DNA from: Niastella sp.
GTDB taxonomy: Bacteria > Bacteroidota > Bacteroidia > Chitinophagales > Chitinophagaceae
Assembly (NCBI GenBank): GCA_016710595.1
Contig: JADJVM010000008.1
Location: 682,001 to 746,000, forward strand
DNA length: 64,000 nucleotides
Direction of reading: 5' to 3'
The position numbers were made by a program, and so were the translations under genes. The notes below the pieces were generated by a model. The model was not told the origin of the DNA. It did no database searches and saw nothing but the letters and a program-made list of their open reading frames with translations. This document shows positions 1 to 8,506 of this stretch, piece by piece. Each line of letters opens with the position of its first letter. Position 1 is the first letter of the stretch.

Positions 1-50
1 ATATATATAAGTAAGGCAGTTTGTCAGCCATCTTTTAGCACCCCGATATT

Positions 51-101
51 GGTTTCGTACAACATCGGTCTCATGTCTTGCCCTGCGGGCAACACGAAAC
101 C
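51..101. other. Folded non-coding element, predicted three-way junction
   Basis: An outer perfect 8-bp stem (GGTTTCGT at 51-58 with ACGAAACC at 94-101) encloses two adjacent hairpins: ACAT/ATGT (62-65 with 73-76) and TTGCCC/GGGCAA with a 3-nt loop (78-83 with 87-92). Together they give a compact three-way junction. The rest of 1-236 holds no convincing gene. A 24-codon ORF on the minus strand (121-195) has no recognisable family. The element could be an extragenic repeat, the end of a transcript or a small structured RNA; the sequence alone does not decide. Confidence 0.45.
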
Positions 102-236
102 TTAGTTATTACATGCAGTACTACTTGGTTTTTTCTACTTGCTCAGGTAATTCTACAAAGCTGATTGCTATTCGTTTTTTTGTTTGTCTGTTCATTTTGA
201 TTATTGCGAACAGTCCATTACTGATGCTATTTTTTC

Positions 237-665
237 CTAAGGTTTAGTTCCGTAGTATCCGCTGTATCGGTTTTGCTGTTGTTGTTTGTAATCGTTGCTT
301 AAAAATAATCGTTTATGGTCTGCTTCCTGTCCAAAGTTGAGCAATAACAATACTTCGTACTGACTAAGTTTTAAATATATTTTGCTTTTTTCTTGTTTTT
401 CATTGTTGATGAAGTCAAAGCCTGTGTCCACTTTAATAATGACTGCATTATTTACAATGATGTCAAACTTGAGCTGTCCGATAACATTGTTATTGTAAAA
501 AATGTCGACCAGTTTATTTGCTTGAACAGCAAAACCAGCTTGTTGAAAATCGTTTGTCAACGCATTAATGTAAAAAGATTTGTCAAGCCCAAAGGGTAGG
601 AGTTTGGCAACATTAAAAAACGATTGCAAAATTGAAGCAGTAATATTTTTATGAAGCAACTCCAT
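237..665 (-). CDS. Divergent GxxExxY-family protein
   Basis: A 142-residue protein with the layout of the GxxExxY family, small nuclease-like proteins of unproven function. An N-terminal helical part is followed by a strand-rich core with an FDIIVNNAVIIKVDTG stretch, which matches the family's RLDLLVxxxVIVELKAV region. After it comes a YLKLSQYEVLLLLNFG segment, the family's TYLKLTGxxxGLLINF. The naming motif is altered: it reads GLDKSFY (G26, K29, Y32), so the glutamate is a lysine. The core acidic position is also changed (IKVD where ELKA is usual). An upstream ATG at 725 would add 20 residues with no family resemblance, so the ATG at 663-665 is preferred. It stands alone and may be a degenerate or specialised member. 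Confidence 0.55.
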   Translation of the reverse strand: MELLHKNITASILQSFFNVAKLLPFGLDKSFYINALTNDFQQAGFAVQANKLVDIFYNNNVIGQLKFDIIVNNAVIIKVDTGFDFINNEKQEKSKIYLKLSQYEVLLLLNFGQEADHKRLFLSNDYKQQQQNRYSGYYGTKP

Positions 666-1116
666 TTGTAAAGATCTGTTTCGATTTACACAATTACGCT
701 GATTGAAAAGTATTGCATGTAACATAAATATTTACGCTAATATACGCTTGTTTTAAATTTCAACAATTTTTTTAAACCCCATATCTGCAAACTGTTATAA
801 AAAAATACGCATAGTGCTGCCCATTGCATAAATACAACATAAGGGCTCGTGCAGAGGCGGGATAAATGCATTCCAATTTGCCCCGATTTTAAGGTGAATT
901 AGCAGAACTGGAAATAAATCTGTATTAATGAACGCTGCTGATATCCTCAGGGCTGGTAAAAATCTCTGCCAGAGAAATGAAAACCGTGATGCCCAAAGCA
1001 TCAGCAAATTTTATCCTACTAAATGTTCCCGGAATGGGATAATTTATGGTAAACTTTAAAATTAACTTAATTGAGCAATCATGCTTATGCACCAAATATT
1101 TTTATTATCAAAAGAG
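666..1116. other. Gene-free stretch upstream of the dnaK terminator
   Basis: About 450 bases between the GxxExxY-like gene and the dnaK terminator. The only ORF (70 codons, minus strand, 795-1007) has no recognisable domain and an erratic composition. I see no RNA gene, repeat or convincing promoter. It could include decayed coding sequence, but nothing supports a specific call. Confidence 0.4.
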
Positions 1117-1147
1117 GCCAATAAAAAAAGGCCGGGAAACCCGGCCT
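1117..1147 (-). terminator. Rho-independent terminator of dnaK
   Basis: A perfect 8-bp GC-rich stem (AGGCCGGG at 1129-1136, CCCGGCCT at 1140-1147, loop AAA). On the minus strand it is followed by a T-rich run, the complement of 1118-1129. It lies 25 bases past the dnaK stop codon. Confidence 0.9.
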
Positions 1148-1171
1148 CTATGTAAGCTCTTATTTAAAACT

Positions 1172-3079
1172 TTATTTTACTTCTTCAAATTCTGCATCGG
1201 TTACATTGTCTGCACCGGCATCTGCATTCGCATTGCCATTAGCACCTGCATCCTGCTGAGGCTGGGCACCCGTATCCTGTGTAGCCTTATACATATCTTC
1301 ACTGGCAGCCGTCCAGGCAGCATTCAGTTCTGTAATTGCCGTTTCGATACTTGCCAAATCCTGTGATTTGTGGGCTTCTTTTAATTTATTCAGGCCCGTT
1401 TCAATACTCGATTTTTTATCTCCGGGTATTTTATCACCGTATTCTTTTAGTTGTTTTTCTGTTTGGAAAATCAAACTATCGGCCTGGTTTATTTTTTCTA
1501 TTTTTTCTTTTTCTGCTTTATCTGTTGCTTCATTTGCTTTGGCATCAGCCTTCATTTTTTCAATTTCCTCTTTACTTAAACCACTGCCCGCTTCTATCCT
1601 TATTTTTTGTTCTTTACCCGTTCCTTTATCTTTTGCACTTACATGTAAGATACCGTTGGCATCAATATCAAATGTAACTTCAATTTGCGGTACACCTCTT
1701 GGAGCCGGTGGAATTCCATCTAAATTAAATGTACCAAGGCTCTTGTTTTGATTTGCCATGGGCCTTTCTCCCTGTAAAACGTGTATTTGTACGCCCGGCT
1801 GGTTATCGCTGGCCGTAGAAAAACTTTCTGACTTCTTAGTAGGAATGGTTGTATTGCTATCAATCAACCTGGTCATTACACCGCCCATGGTTTCAATACC
1901 CAGGCTTAATGGTGTTACATCCAGCAGCAATACATCTTTTACTTCACCTGTTAATACTGCTCCTTGTATTGCAGCACCGATAGCCACTACTTCATCAGGG
2001 TTTACTCCTTTATGAGGTTTACGGCCAAAGAATTTCTCTACAATTTCCTGAACTTTGGGAATACGGGTACTACCTCCTACCAGGATCACTTCATTAATGT
2101 CTGAAGCATTCATACCTGCATCTTTCAATGCTTGTTCACAAGGTTTCAGGCAGCGGTCAAATAATTTATCGGCTAATGATTCAAACTTGGCACGGGTCAA
2201 TTTTTTTACGAGGTGTTTAGGTACGCCATCAACAGCCGTAATATAGGGAAGGTTTATTTCGGTTTCTGTAGAAGAAGATAATTCAACTTTTGCTTTTTCT
2301 GATGCTTCTTTTAAGCGTTGCAAAGCCATCGGGTCTTTACGCAAATCAATATTCTCTTCTTTTTTAAAATCTTCGGCCAGCCAATCCATGATCACTTTAT
2401 CAAAATCATCGCCCCCCAGGTGCGTATCACCATTGGTAGATTTTACTTCAAACACACCATCGCCTAATTCTAATACAGAAATATCAAAAGTACCACCACC
2501 CAGGTCAAACACAGCGATTTTCTGGTCGTGTTTTCCTTTATCTAAACCATAAGCCAAAGCTGCAGCAGTAGGTTCATTTACAATACGGCGAACGGTAAGC
2601 CCTGCAATTTCACCGGCTTCTTTTGTGGCCTGGCGCTGTGCATCATTAAAATAGGCAGGTACGGTAATAACTGCTTCATTTATTTCCTGGCCCAGGTAAT
2701 CCTCAGCCGTTTTTTTCATTTTTTGCAAAATCATGGCGCTTATTTCCTGGGGCGTATAATGGCGGCCATCAATGTCAATACGTACGGTATTATTGTCACC
2801 TTTTACAACTTTATAGCTCCAGTGGCTACTTTCTTCAGTTACTTCATCAAACCGGCGGCCCATAAAGCGCTTCACACTCGTGATGGTATTTTGTGGGTTG
2901 GTAATGGCCTGTCTTTTGGCAGGATCACCTACTTTACGTTCTCCATTTTTTAAGAATGCAACTACCGAAGGGGTAGTACGCCGTCCTTCATCATTTGCTA
3001 TAACTACTGGTTCGCTGCCTTCCATTACTGCAACGCAACTATTGGTTGTACCTAAGTCTATTCCAATTATTTTTCCCAT
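1172..3079 (-). CDS. dnaK: Molecular chaperone DnaK (Hsp70)
   Basis: Cytosolic Hsp70, an ATP-driven chaperone that works with DnaJ and GrpE. The 635 residues are the usual length. The N-terminus carries the phosphate-1 motif GIDLGTTNSCVAVMEG at residues 5-20. The phosphate-2 region FDLGGGTFDISVLELGDG and the adenosine motif ILVGGSTRIPKVQ follow. The substrate-binding domain starts near residue 390 (DVTPLSLGIETMGGVMTRLI). A helical lid and a Gln/Ala/Asn-rich tail ending EEVK complete it. The gene is monocistronic: grpE and dnaJ are not beside it, and it has its own strong terminator. The start ATG at 3077-3079 lies just before the conserved GKIIGIDLG. Confidence 0.98.
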   Translation of the reverse strand: MGKIIGIDLGTTNSCVAVMEGSEPVVIANDEGRRTTPSVVAFLKNGERKVGDPAKRQAITNPQNTITSVKRFMGRRFDEVTEESSHWSYKVVKGDNNTVRIDIDGRHYTPQEISAMILQKMKKTAEDYLGQEINEAVITVPAYFNDAQRQATKEAGEIAGLTVRRIVNEPTAAALAYGLDKGKHDQKIAVFDLGGGTFDISVLELGDGVFEVKSTNGDTHLGGDDFDKVIMDWLAEDFKKEENIDLRKDPMALQRLKEASEKAKVELSSSTETEINLPYITAVDGVPKHLVKKLTRAKFESLADKLFDRCLKPCEQALKDAGMNASDINEVILVGGSTRIPKVQEIVEKFFGRKPHKGVNPDEVVAIGAAIQGAVLTGEVKDVLLLDVTPLSLGIETMGGVMTRLIDSNTTIPTKKSESFSTASDNQPGVQIHVLQGERPMANQNKSLGTFNLDGIPPAPRGVPQIEVTFDIDANGILHVSAKDKGTGKEQKIRIEAGSGLSKEEIEKMKADAKANEATDKAEKEKIEKINQADSLIFQTEKQLKEYGDKIPGDKKSSIETGLNKLKEAHKSQDLASIETAITELNAAWTAASEDMYKATQDTGAQPQQDAGANGNANADAGADNVTDAEFEEVK

Positions 3080-3179
3080 TATATATATTTTTTAAAATGT
3101 AAACTGATATGCTTAACAATTGACAATCACTATGCCAACCAAAAAAAAGATGCAAAAATGGCAGTAAATTTTATAAAAA

Positions 3180-3686
3180 TTAATGGAGTTCAGTAAAATC
3201 AGTTTCTCCCGGTTTTTTATGAATGCGAAAAGTAAAATGCTTTTGGGTAAGATAGCTGATGCATATCACAAAAAGGATGGTGGCTACCTGGCTGATAACG
3301 GGTTTCCAATGAAAATATTCTACCAGCATTTTCAGCATCAGGTAATTGATGACCAGGTTGATTGAAAAAGACAAAAAATATCGAAATAACTGGATGCGGC
3401 CCCGTAAATAAGAACCCGTGAATACGATATATTTATTTAAGATGAACCCAATAAGAAAAGTGATGGTAGAAGAATAAAAAAGGGCAGCCATGTGCGGCTT
3501 AAAAGCCATAAAACCAAAATCGAAAATACGTTTATCAAAAATAAAATTATATCCCAGCCAATAATTCAGTAAACCTAATACACTATTTGCGCCTCCACAT
3601 GCCGCATACTTAAAAGTTTGCAGGGGCATTATTTTTTTAAAAGGCGGGTATAGGGCTTCAATGAGCCAGTTTATCCATTTTTTCAT
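3180..3686 (-). CDS. GtrA-like family membrane protein
   Basis: A 168-residue integral membrane protein with four hydrophobic segments (about residues 28-48, 66-85, 100-122 and 130-150) in the arrangement of the GtrA/DPMS (PF04138) family. It has the typical opening FKYAACGGANSVLGLLNYWLG and a middle LIGFILNKYIVF. Family members are thought to help move lipid-linked sugars across the inner membrane or to partner with glycosyltransferases; none is adjacent here, so the substrate is unknown. A promoter-like TAGCTTTG (TAnnTTTG, 3697-3704) ends 10 bases before the start codon, so the mRNA leader would be very short. Confidence 0.85.
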   Translation of the reverse strand: MKKWINWLIEALYPPFKKIMPLQTFKYAACGGANSVLGLLNYWLGYNFIFDKRIFDFGFMAFKPHMAALFYSSTITFLIGFILNKYIVFTGSYLRGRIQLFRYFLSFSINLVINYLMLKMLVEYFHWKPVISQVATILFVICISYLTQKHFTFRIHKKPGETDFTELH

Positions 3687-3719
3687 GTGAAGCCTGCAAA
3701 GCTAATTGTAAAAATGACA

Positions 3720-3751
3720 AAAAAGAAAAAACCGGTACAATGCACCGGTTT
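3720..3751 (-). terminator. Rho-independent terminator
   Basis: Stem AAACCGGT (3729-3736) and ACCGGTTT (3744-3751) with a 7-base loop. On the minus strand a T-rich tract (complement of 3719-3730) follows. It lies 22 bases past the stop codon of the beta-barrel gene at 3773-4243. Confidence 0.85.
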
Positions 3752-3772
3752 AATTATCACAATCCTTAAAAT

Positions 3773-4243
3773 CTAAAATACATATCTTATTGCAAGGCCA
3801 CCCCAATTTCCACTAAAACCGGCGCCCTCACCAAACTCGAAGGATGGTTGCCAATCTAAAGAAAGATTGATAGGGGCTCCTTTAAACTTATAATCTAAGC
3901 CAATCACACCATCTACTCCTATAAATGTACCACCATCGTAATATTTATTATTATAAAAACCCACATGTGCACCCGGGCCTACATACCATTTTAATCCTTC
4001 CACATCATTTATGTTGTGATGAAATTCATATAAGCCGGTAATACGCATGCCATGGTTCCAAAAATATCCGAGGCCTTCTACAGCCGCAGTAGGTTTTACA
4101 AAGTGTTTTAAACTTACAGCCCCGGGATAAAATTTTACACCTAATGCAGTTTTATACTCTTGCGATTGAATGTTACTTTGTGCATAGCTATAACTTACCA
4201 GGAAAGTAAATGCAAAAACTGCAACCAGCGCTTTTTGTTTCAT
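3773..4243 (-). CDS. Small exported beta-barrel-like outer membrane protein
   Basis: A 156-residue protein with a clear Sec signal peptide (about residues 1-21, cleavage after SYAQ). The mature part is made of alternating aromatic/hydrophobic strands joined by Gly/Asn-rich turns (VGPGAHVGFYNN, IGVDGVIGLDYKF) and ends in phenylalanine (AIRYVF). That is the usual signature of an outer-membrane beta-barrel. The size suits an 8-stranded OmpW/OprF-like barrel. No specific family is recognised. It has its own terminator, and an AT-rich 80-base spacer separates it from the ABC-F gene upstream. Confidence 0.7.
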   Translation of the reverse strand: MKQKALVAVFAFTFLVSYSYAQSNIQSQEYKTALGVKFYPGAVSLKHFVKPTAAVEGLGYFWNHGMRITGLYEFHHNINDVEGLKWYVGPGAHVGFYNNKYYDGGTFIGVDGVIGLDYKFKGAPINLSLDWQPSFEFGEGAGFSGNWGGLAIRYVF

Positions 4244-4322
4244 ATTGTATTCGTTTTATTTATTAATCTATTAAAAATCATGCCATAATGCACAATTGCA
4301 GCTTATTATTTAGTTAAGAAAA

Positions 4323-5951
4323 TTAAGCATACATGTCTTCTCTAATGCCTTTTATGCGTTCGTCCTGCAGGTATTCATCAAAGCTCATGAGCTGATCAAT
4401 AATTCCTTTTGGTGTTAATTCTATAATCCGGTTTGCTACGGTTTGCATAAATTGGTGATCGTGTGTGGCAAATAATACGATACCCGGAAACGAGATCATA
4501 CCATCATTAAATGCAATGATACTTTCCAAATCAAGATGGTTTGTGGGTTCATCTAAGATGAGCACATTGGGGTTTTGCAACATCATACGGCTCACCATAC
4601 AACGTACTTTTTCTCCTCCACTCAACACATTTGTTTTTTTAAGGATCTCATCGCCACTGAATAACATTTTACCCAGGAAACCCCTTAAAAAATCTTCATC
4701 AACGTCTTTGGTTCCGGGGGGTACGTATTGACGCAGCCAATCCATGAGATTGTAATTGCTGCCTTTAAAATATTCTGAATTATCGTTTGGCAAATAAGCT
4801 TTGGTAATGGTAGTGCCCCACTCGTAATGACCAGTGTCAGCTTTTTGCCTGTTATTTATAATTTCAAAAAACATGGTTAATGCCTGTGGATCCCGGCTCA
4901 GGAAAGCAATTTTTTGCCCTTTCTGAATATCAAAATTCATTTTACTAAAAAGCATTTTACCATCTATTGCTTTTGAAAGGTTTTCTACTTTTAAGATTTC
5001 ATTGCCCACTTCTCTTTCCTGCTTAAAAATGATACCGGGATATTTTCTATTGCTGGGTTGAATGTCTTCAATAACCAATTTTTCAAGTGCTTTTTTACGG
5101 CTGGTAGCTTGTTTACTTTTACTGGCATTGGCGCTAAACCTGGCTATAAAGTCCAGCAGGTCTTTGCGTTTTTCCTCCATCTTCTTATTCTTATCACTCA
5201 TTTGCCTTGCTGCCAGTTGAGAGCTTTCGTACCAGAATGTATAATTACCGGTGTACACTTTTATTTTACTGCGGTCCACATCTGCCACATGGGTACACAC
5301 GGCATCTAAAAAGTGCCGATCGTGGCTTACCACCAAAACAATATTTTGATAATCGGCTAAAAAATTTTCTAACCAACTGATGGTTTCCACATCTAAGTTA
5401 TTGGTAGGTTCATCTAACAATAAAATATCTGGGCTCCCAAAAAGTGCCTGTGCCAGCAATACCCTTACTTTTAAATTGGCGCTAATGTCTTTCATGAGCA
5501 ATTGGTGCAATTCATCTTTTACACCCAGTTCACTCAATAAAGTTGCAGCATCACTTTCTGCGGTATAGCCCCCCATCTCTCCAAATTCATGTTCTAATTC
5601 ACCGGCTTTGATACCGTCAGCTTCAGAAAAATCCTCTTTTGCATATATGAGTTCCCTTTCGTGCATCACTTTCCACATAGTTTTGTGACCCATCATAACC
5701 GTATTGAGTACGGTTTGTTCATCAAAAGCAAATTGGTTTTGGTTAAGTACAGCCATCCGTTCTCCGGGGGTAATATCCACACTTCCTTTATTGGGCTCTA
5801 TTTCGCCACTGATAATTTTTAGAAAAGTACTTTTTCCTGCACCATTGGCACCAATTACACCATAGCAATTCCCCTTTACAAAATTGATATTTACTTCATC
5901 AAATAAAACCCGCTTGCCATAAGCTAAGGTTACATTGTTAACACGAATCAT
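4323..5951 (-). CDS. ABC-F family ATPase (YbiT/EttA-like)
   Basis: A soluble tandem-NBD ATPase of the ABC-F class, 542 residues, no membrane segments. ABC-F proteins act on ribosomes, either in translation control or in antibiotic protection. NBD1 has Walker A GANGAGKST (about residues 34-42) and Walker B ILLLDEPTNNLD, then a charged linker (about 240-300). NBD2 has the signature LSGGEKVRC, Walker B LILDEPTNHLD and the switch histidine in FATHDHQF. In NBD2 the Walker A site is degenerate (SRDPQALTM in place of GxxGxGKS). NBD1 lacks a canonical LSGGE and reads ISANLKVRVLLAQAL. Both departures resemble the YbiT branch, so they are probably ancestral and not damage. The short linker and absence of a C-terminal extension argue against a dedicated resistance factor. 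Confidence 0.9.
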   Translation of the reverse strand: MIRVNNVTLAYGKRVLFDEVNINFVKGNCYGVIGANGAGKSTFLKIISGEIEPNKGSVDITPGERMAVLNQNQFAFDEQTVLNTVMMGHKTMWKVMHERELIYAKEDFSEADGIKAGELEHEFGEMGGYTAESDAATLLSELGVKDELHQLLMKDISANLKVRVLLAQALFGSPDILLLDEPTNNLDVETISWLENFLADYQNIVLVVSHDRHFLDAVCTHVADVDRSKIKVYTGNYTFWYESSQLAARQMSDKNKKMEEKRKDLLDFIARFSANASKSKQATSRKKALEKLVIEDIQPSNRKYPGIIFKQEREVGNEILKVENLSKAIDGKMLFSKMNFDIQKGQKIAFLSRDPQALTMFFEIINNRQKADTGHYEWGTTITKAYLPNDNSEYFKGSNYNLMDWLRQYVPPGTKDVDEDFLRGFLGKMLFSGDEILKKTNVLSGGEKVRCMVSRMMLQNPNVLILDEPTNHLDLESIIAFNDGMISFPGIVLFATHDHQFMQTVANRIIELTPKGIIDQLMSFDEYLQDERIKGIREDMYA

Positions 5952-5972
5952 AATTTAAAAATGAAATGGGCG

Positions 5973-5980
5973 CAAAGGTA
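5973..5980 (-). promoter_or_regulatory. Promoter -7 element (TACCTTTG) of the ABC-F gene
   Basis: On the minus strand TACCTTTG fits the Bacteroidota TAnnTTTG element, 21 bases before the start codon. The nearest upstream TTG is 25 bases away, longer than usual, so only the -7 part is well supported. Confidence 0.45.
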
Positions 5981-6095
5981 CGCATTTATATCCTGATAAA
6001 GAAGCCAAAATCGCATTCATTTAAGAAGGGAATGAATACTAAATCCCGCCTGCAATTTAGCCATATTCATTACCTTCATTGGCAAATCATAAAGT

Positions 6096-7553
6096 ATGCA
6101 AACAGAAATCAGGAATTTAGAACCAAAGGCAATTTGGAATTATTTTAGTGATATCAATGCCATCCCCAGGGCATCAAAAAAAGAAGCGAAAATTACCGCA
6201 TTTATGCAACAATTTGGCAACTCACTGGGGTTGGCCACAGCTGTAGATGATGCAGGAAATGTGATCATTAAAAAGCCTGCTTCGGCTGGTATGGAAAATA
6301 AACAAACGGTGGTTTTACAAAGCCATTTAGATATGGTGCATCAAAAAAATGCTGATACTGATTTTGATTTTAATATACAGGGCATTAATATGTACGTGGA
6401 TGGCGATTGGGTAAAAGCAAAAGGAACTACGCTGGGCGCCGATAATGGTATTGGTGTGGCAACCATCATGAGCATCCTGGCCGCTAAAGATATTCCACAT
6501 CCACCTATTGAGGCTTTATTTACAGTAGATGAAGAAACCGGTATGACGGGCGCCAAAGAATTGAAAGGCGGCTTGCTCAAGGGCCACATCTTACTCAATC
6601 TTGATACGGAAGATGATGATGAATTAACCATTGGTTGCGCCGGTGGCATTGATGTAACCATTGATGGGGAATATAAAACAAAAACACCTGTGCAAGGTAG
6701 CGCAGGATTCATGATCAGTCTTACCGGGCTTACCGGTGGGCATTCCGGAGTAGAAATTCAATTGGGCAGGGCCAATGCTAATAAACTCATGAACCGGGTA
6801 TTGTATAATTTACAAAAAAAGTTAAATATTGAAATACATTCCATCCGGGGTGGAAGCTTACGAAATGCAATACCCCGTGAATCCAAATCGGTAATAGCAA
6901 CAAAAGATGCCAAATTAGTAAAAGATGAAATTGAAAAATGGAATGAGATTTTAAAAGCCGAATACCGGGTAACGGATGCATCACTTAAACTCAACGCAAA
7001 AGAAACAAGTACTCCCGCAACAGTTTTTGAAACCGGTTTTCAACAAAATTTTTTAGCTGCAGTGTATGCCTGCCCCAATGGAATTTATAGAATGACGCCG
7101 GGTATTGAAGGCCTGGTACAAACATCGAACAACATTGCAAAAATAGAAGCTGCTGAAGGAAAATTCACGGTTCAATGCCTTACCCGAAGCTCTGTAGATT
7201 CTGAAAAAACAGACCTGGCCACTGCCATTCAAAACAGCTTTAATGCATGCCAGGCCAAAGTAAGTTTTAGCGGTGAATATCCGGGATGGGAACCCAAGCC
7301 GGATGACCCGGTAATTAAAATGATGAGCGATCTTTATCAAAAAATGTTTAAAAGTGCCGCCCGTGTAGATGCTATTCATGCCGGGCTTGAATGTGGCATC
7401 ATTGGTGGCAATTACCCGGGCATGCAAATGATCTCATTTGGCCCCAATATTTATGGCGCACATTCTCCCGATGAAAGGGTACAAATTAGTTCTGTACAAA
7501 AATTTTGGAAATACCTGCTTGAAATATTAAAACAAATTCCTGGTAAGCATTAG
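6096..7553 (+). CDS. pepD: Aminoacyl-histidine dipeptidase / cytosol non-specific dipeptidase
   Basis: An M20-family zinc dipeptidase of the PepD type, 485 residues as usual, without a signal peptide, so cytosolic. It hydrolyses Xaa-His and many other dipeptides. Visible landmarks are the first metal ligand in VVLQSHLDMVHQK (His and Asp, about residues 74-86) and the bridging aspartate in TTLGADNGIGVA. The catalytic and metal glutamates lie in FTVDEETGMTGA, and a later ligand in LNLDTEDDDELTIGCAGG. The lid-domain motif GGHSGVEI and the C-terminal AIHAGLECGI follow. The ATG at 6096 is chosen because NLEPKAIWNYFSDINAIPRAS is the standard family start. It is divergent from the ABC-F gene and shares a bidirectional terminator with the gene after it. 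Confidence 0.96.
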   Translation: MQTEIRNLEPKAIWNYFSDINAIPRASKKEAKITAFMQQFGNSLGLATAVDDAGNVIIKKPASAGMENKQTVVLQSHLDMVHQKNADTDFDFNIQGINMYVDGDWVKAKGTTLGADNGIGVATIMSILAAKDIPHPPIEALFTVDEETGMTGAKELKGGLLKGHILLNLDTEDDDELTIGCAGGIDVTIDGEYKTKTPVQGSAGFMISLTGLTGGHSGVEIQLGRANANKLMNRVLYNLQKKLNIEIHSIRGGSLRNAIPRESKSVIATKDAKLVKDEIEKWNEILKAEYRVTDASLKLNAKETSTPATVFETGFQQNFLAAVYACPNGIYRMTPGIEGLVQTSNNIAKIEAAEGKFTVQCLTRSSVDSEKTDLATAIQNSFNACQAKVSFSGEYPGWEPKPDDPVIKMMSDLYQKMFKSAARVDAIHAGLECGIIGGNYPGMQMISFGPNIYGAHSPDERVQISSVQKFWKYLLEILKQIPGKH

Positions 7554-7626
7554 GATTTTTTCAAGAGACACGCATGATGATTAAATAATATTATCAGGAT
7601 AGCGATAAATCTTTTAGTACCTAAAT

Positions 7627-7655
7627 AAAAAAATCCGGTAAGCCCGGATTTTTTT
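7627..7655. terminator. Bidirectional terminator between pepD and the coiled-coil gene
   Basis: Stem AAATCCGG (7631-7638) and CCGGATTT (7644-7651) with a 5-base loop. An A-run on the left and a T-run on the right make it work in both directions, serving the two convergent genes. Confidence 0.85.
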
Positions 7656-7680
7656 ATAGATATTGGTTGTGGTTTATATA

Positions 7681-8334
7681 TTATTTTTTGCCTTTTGCAT
7701 CATCAAGTTCGTAAAGCCACTGTACGTCAGTATCCTCGGCATTATCGGTCCTTAATTCTTTTCTTGATTTTTCAAGTGCATCTGCTTTTTTGCGGCCTAC
7801 CAGGTCTTTGATCTTCTTTAACCTTTCTTTATTTAATGCTTTTAATTTTTTATCCATTGCTTTTGCATCTAAAGAACCATCCTGCTTAATTGAATTGGCC
7901 CTGGCAAAATAAGTTGAATTTACATCCATTACTTTTTTGGTTTGATATTCATCTAAACCTGCATTGGTATAAATTTCTGAACGGCCTTTCTTAATAACAG
8001 CCATTTTTTCCTGGGCTATCCTTTCGTTTTCCTGGTTTACTTTTACGATACTATCTTTTACAAATAGTTCTCTGTCCCTGGCTTCTTCTTTCATCCTTTC
8101 AGAATCCAGGCTATCTTTCTCTGCCTGTAATGCTGCCAGGCGATCTGTTTCCATTTGTTCGGCAGCCATTTTAGTTTTTTCATTTTCTTCAGCAGCCATT
8201 CTTTCTTTTTCGGCTTTGGCCAAATTGGCTTTCGCCATTTTTTCACTCTTTGCTTTAGCAACCTTAGATTTTGATTGGGCTTGTACGCCAGCAATGATAA
8301 ACAGGGTGGCCAGCATTAAAACTATTTTTTTCAT
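7681..8334 (-). CDS. Exported charged coiled-coil protein, unknown function
   Basis: A 217-residue protein. The first ATG of the open frame adds ten residues before a clean signal peptide, so the start at 8332-8334 (MKKIVLMLATLFIIAGVQAQ) is preferred. After cleavage comes a Lys/Glu/Ala-rich stretch (about residues 22-130: repeated AKAE, EKER, AAEE and DSLDSER patterns) that should form a long helix or coiled coil. The C-terminal part (about 130-217) is also Lys-rich. It contains the segment SEIYTNAGLDEYQTKKVMDV and a helical region of the kind seen in small periplasmic stress proteins. No family is recognised. It is probably periplasmic. Confidence 0.6.
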   Translation of the reverse strand: MKKIVLMLATLFIIAGVQAQSKSKVAKAKSEKMAKANLAKAEKERMAAEENEKTKMAAEQMETDRLAALQAEKDSLDSERMKEEARDRELFVKDSIVKVNQENERIAQEKMAVIKKGRSEIYTNAGLDEYQTKKVMDVNSTYFARANSIKQDGSLDAKAMDKKLKALNKERLKKIKDLVGRKKADALEKSRKELRTDNAEDTDVQWLYELDDAKGKK

Positions 8335-8457
8335 AATGGAGATTTTATTTTTCATTTTGGGCAAGTAATTACAATATCTGTGCCATCAGCTATTAGGGGG
8401 CATAATTTTATTGCAATGCCTTTTTATTTAATAATTTTTAACAGCTTCCAGGGCATT

Positions 8458-8487
8458 AAAAAAGGGATGATCGCTCATCCCTTTTAT
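8458..8487 (-). terminator. Rho-independent terminator of the NlpC/P60 gene
   Basis: Stem AAAAGGGATGA (8460-8470) and TCATCCCTTTT (8475-8485) with loop TCGC. The minus-strand T-run immediately follows. It lies 21 bases past the stop codon of the peptidase gene. Confidence 0.9.
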
Positions 8488-8506
8488 TGATATAACTTAA
8501 TATAAA

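Noticed and set aside
1..236. Integron attC-like site around the folded element
   Set aside because: The GTTRRRY/RYYYAAC core sites are absent, and there is no integrase or cassette array.
795..1007. 70-codon ORF on the minus strand
   Set aside because: No recognisable domain, no promoter or neighbour support, and composition unlike the other genes.
1046..2015. Several plus-strand ORFs over the dnaK gene
   Set aside because: They are antisense shadows of dnaK; their sequences are low in complexity and match nothing.
5966..6148. 60-codon ORF overlapping the pepD start
   Set aside because: It overlaps the conserved pepD start in another frame and has no family similarity.
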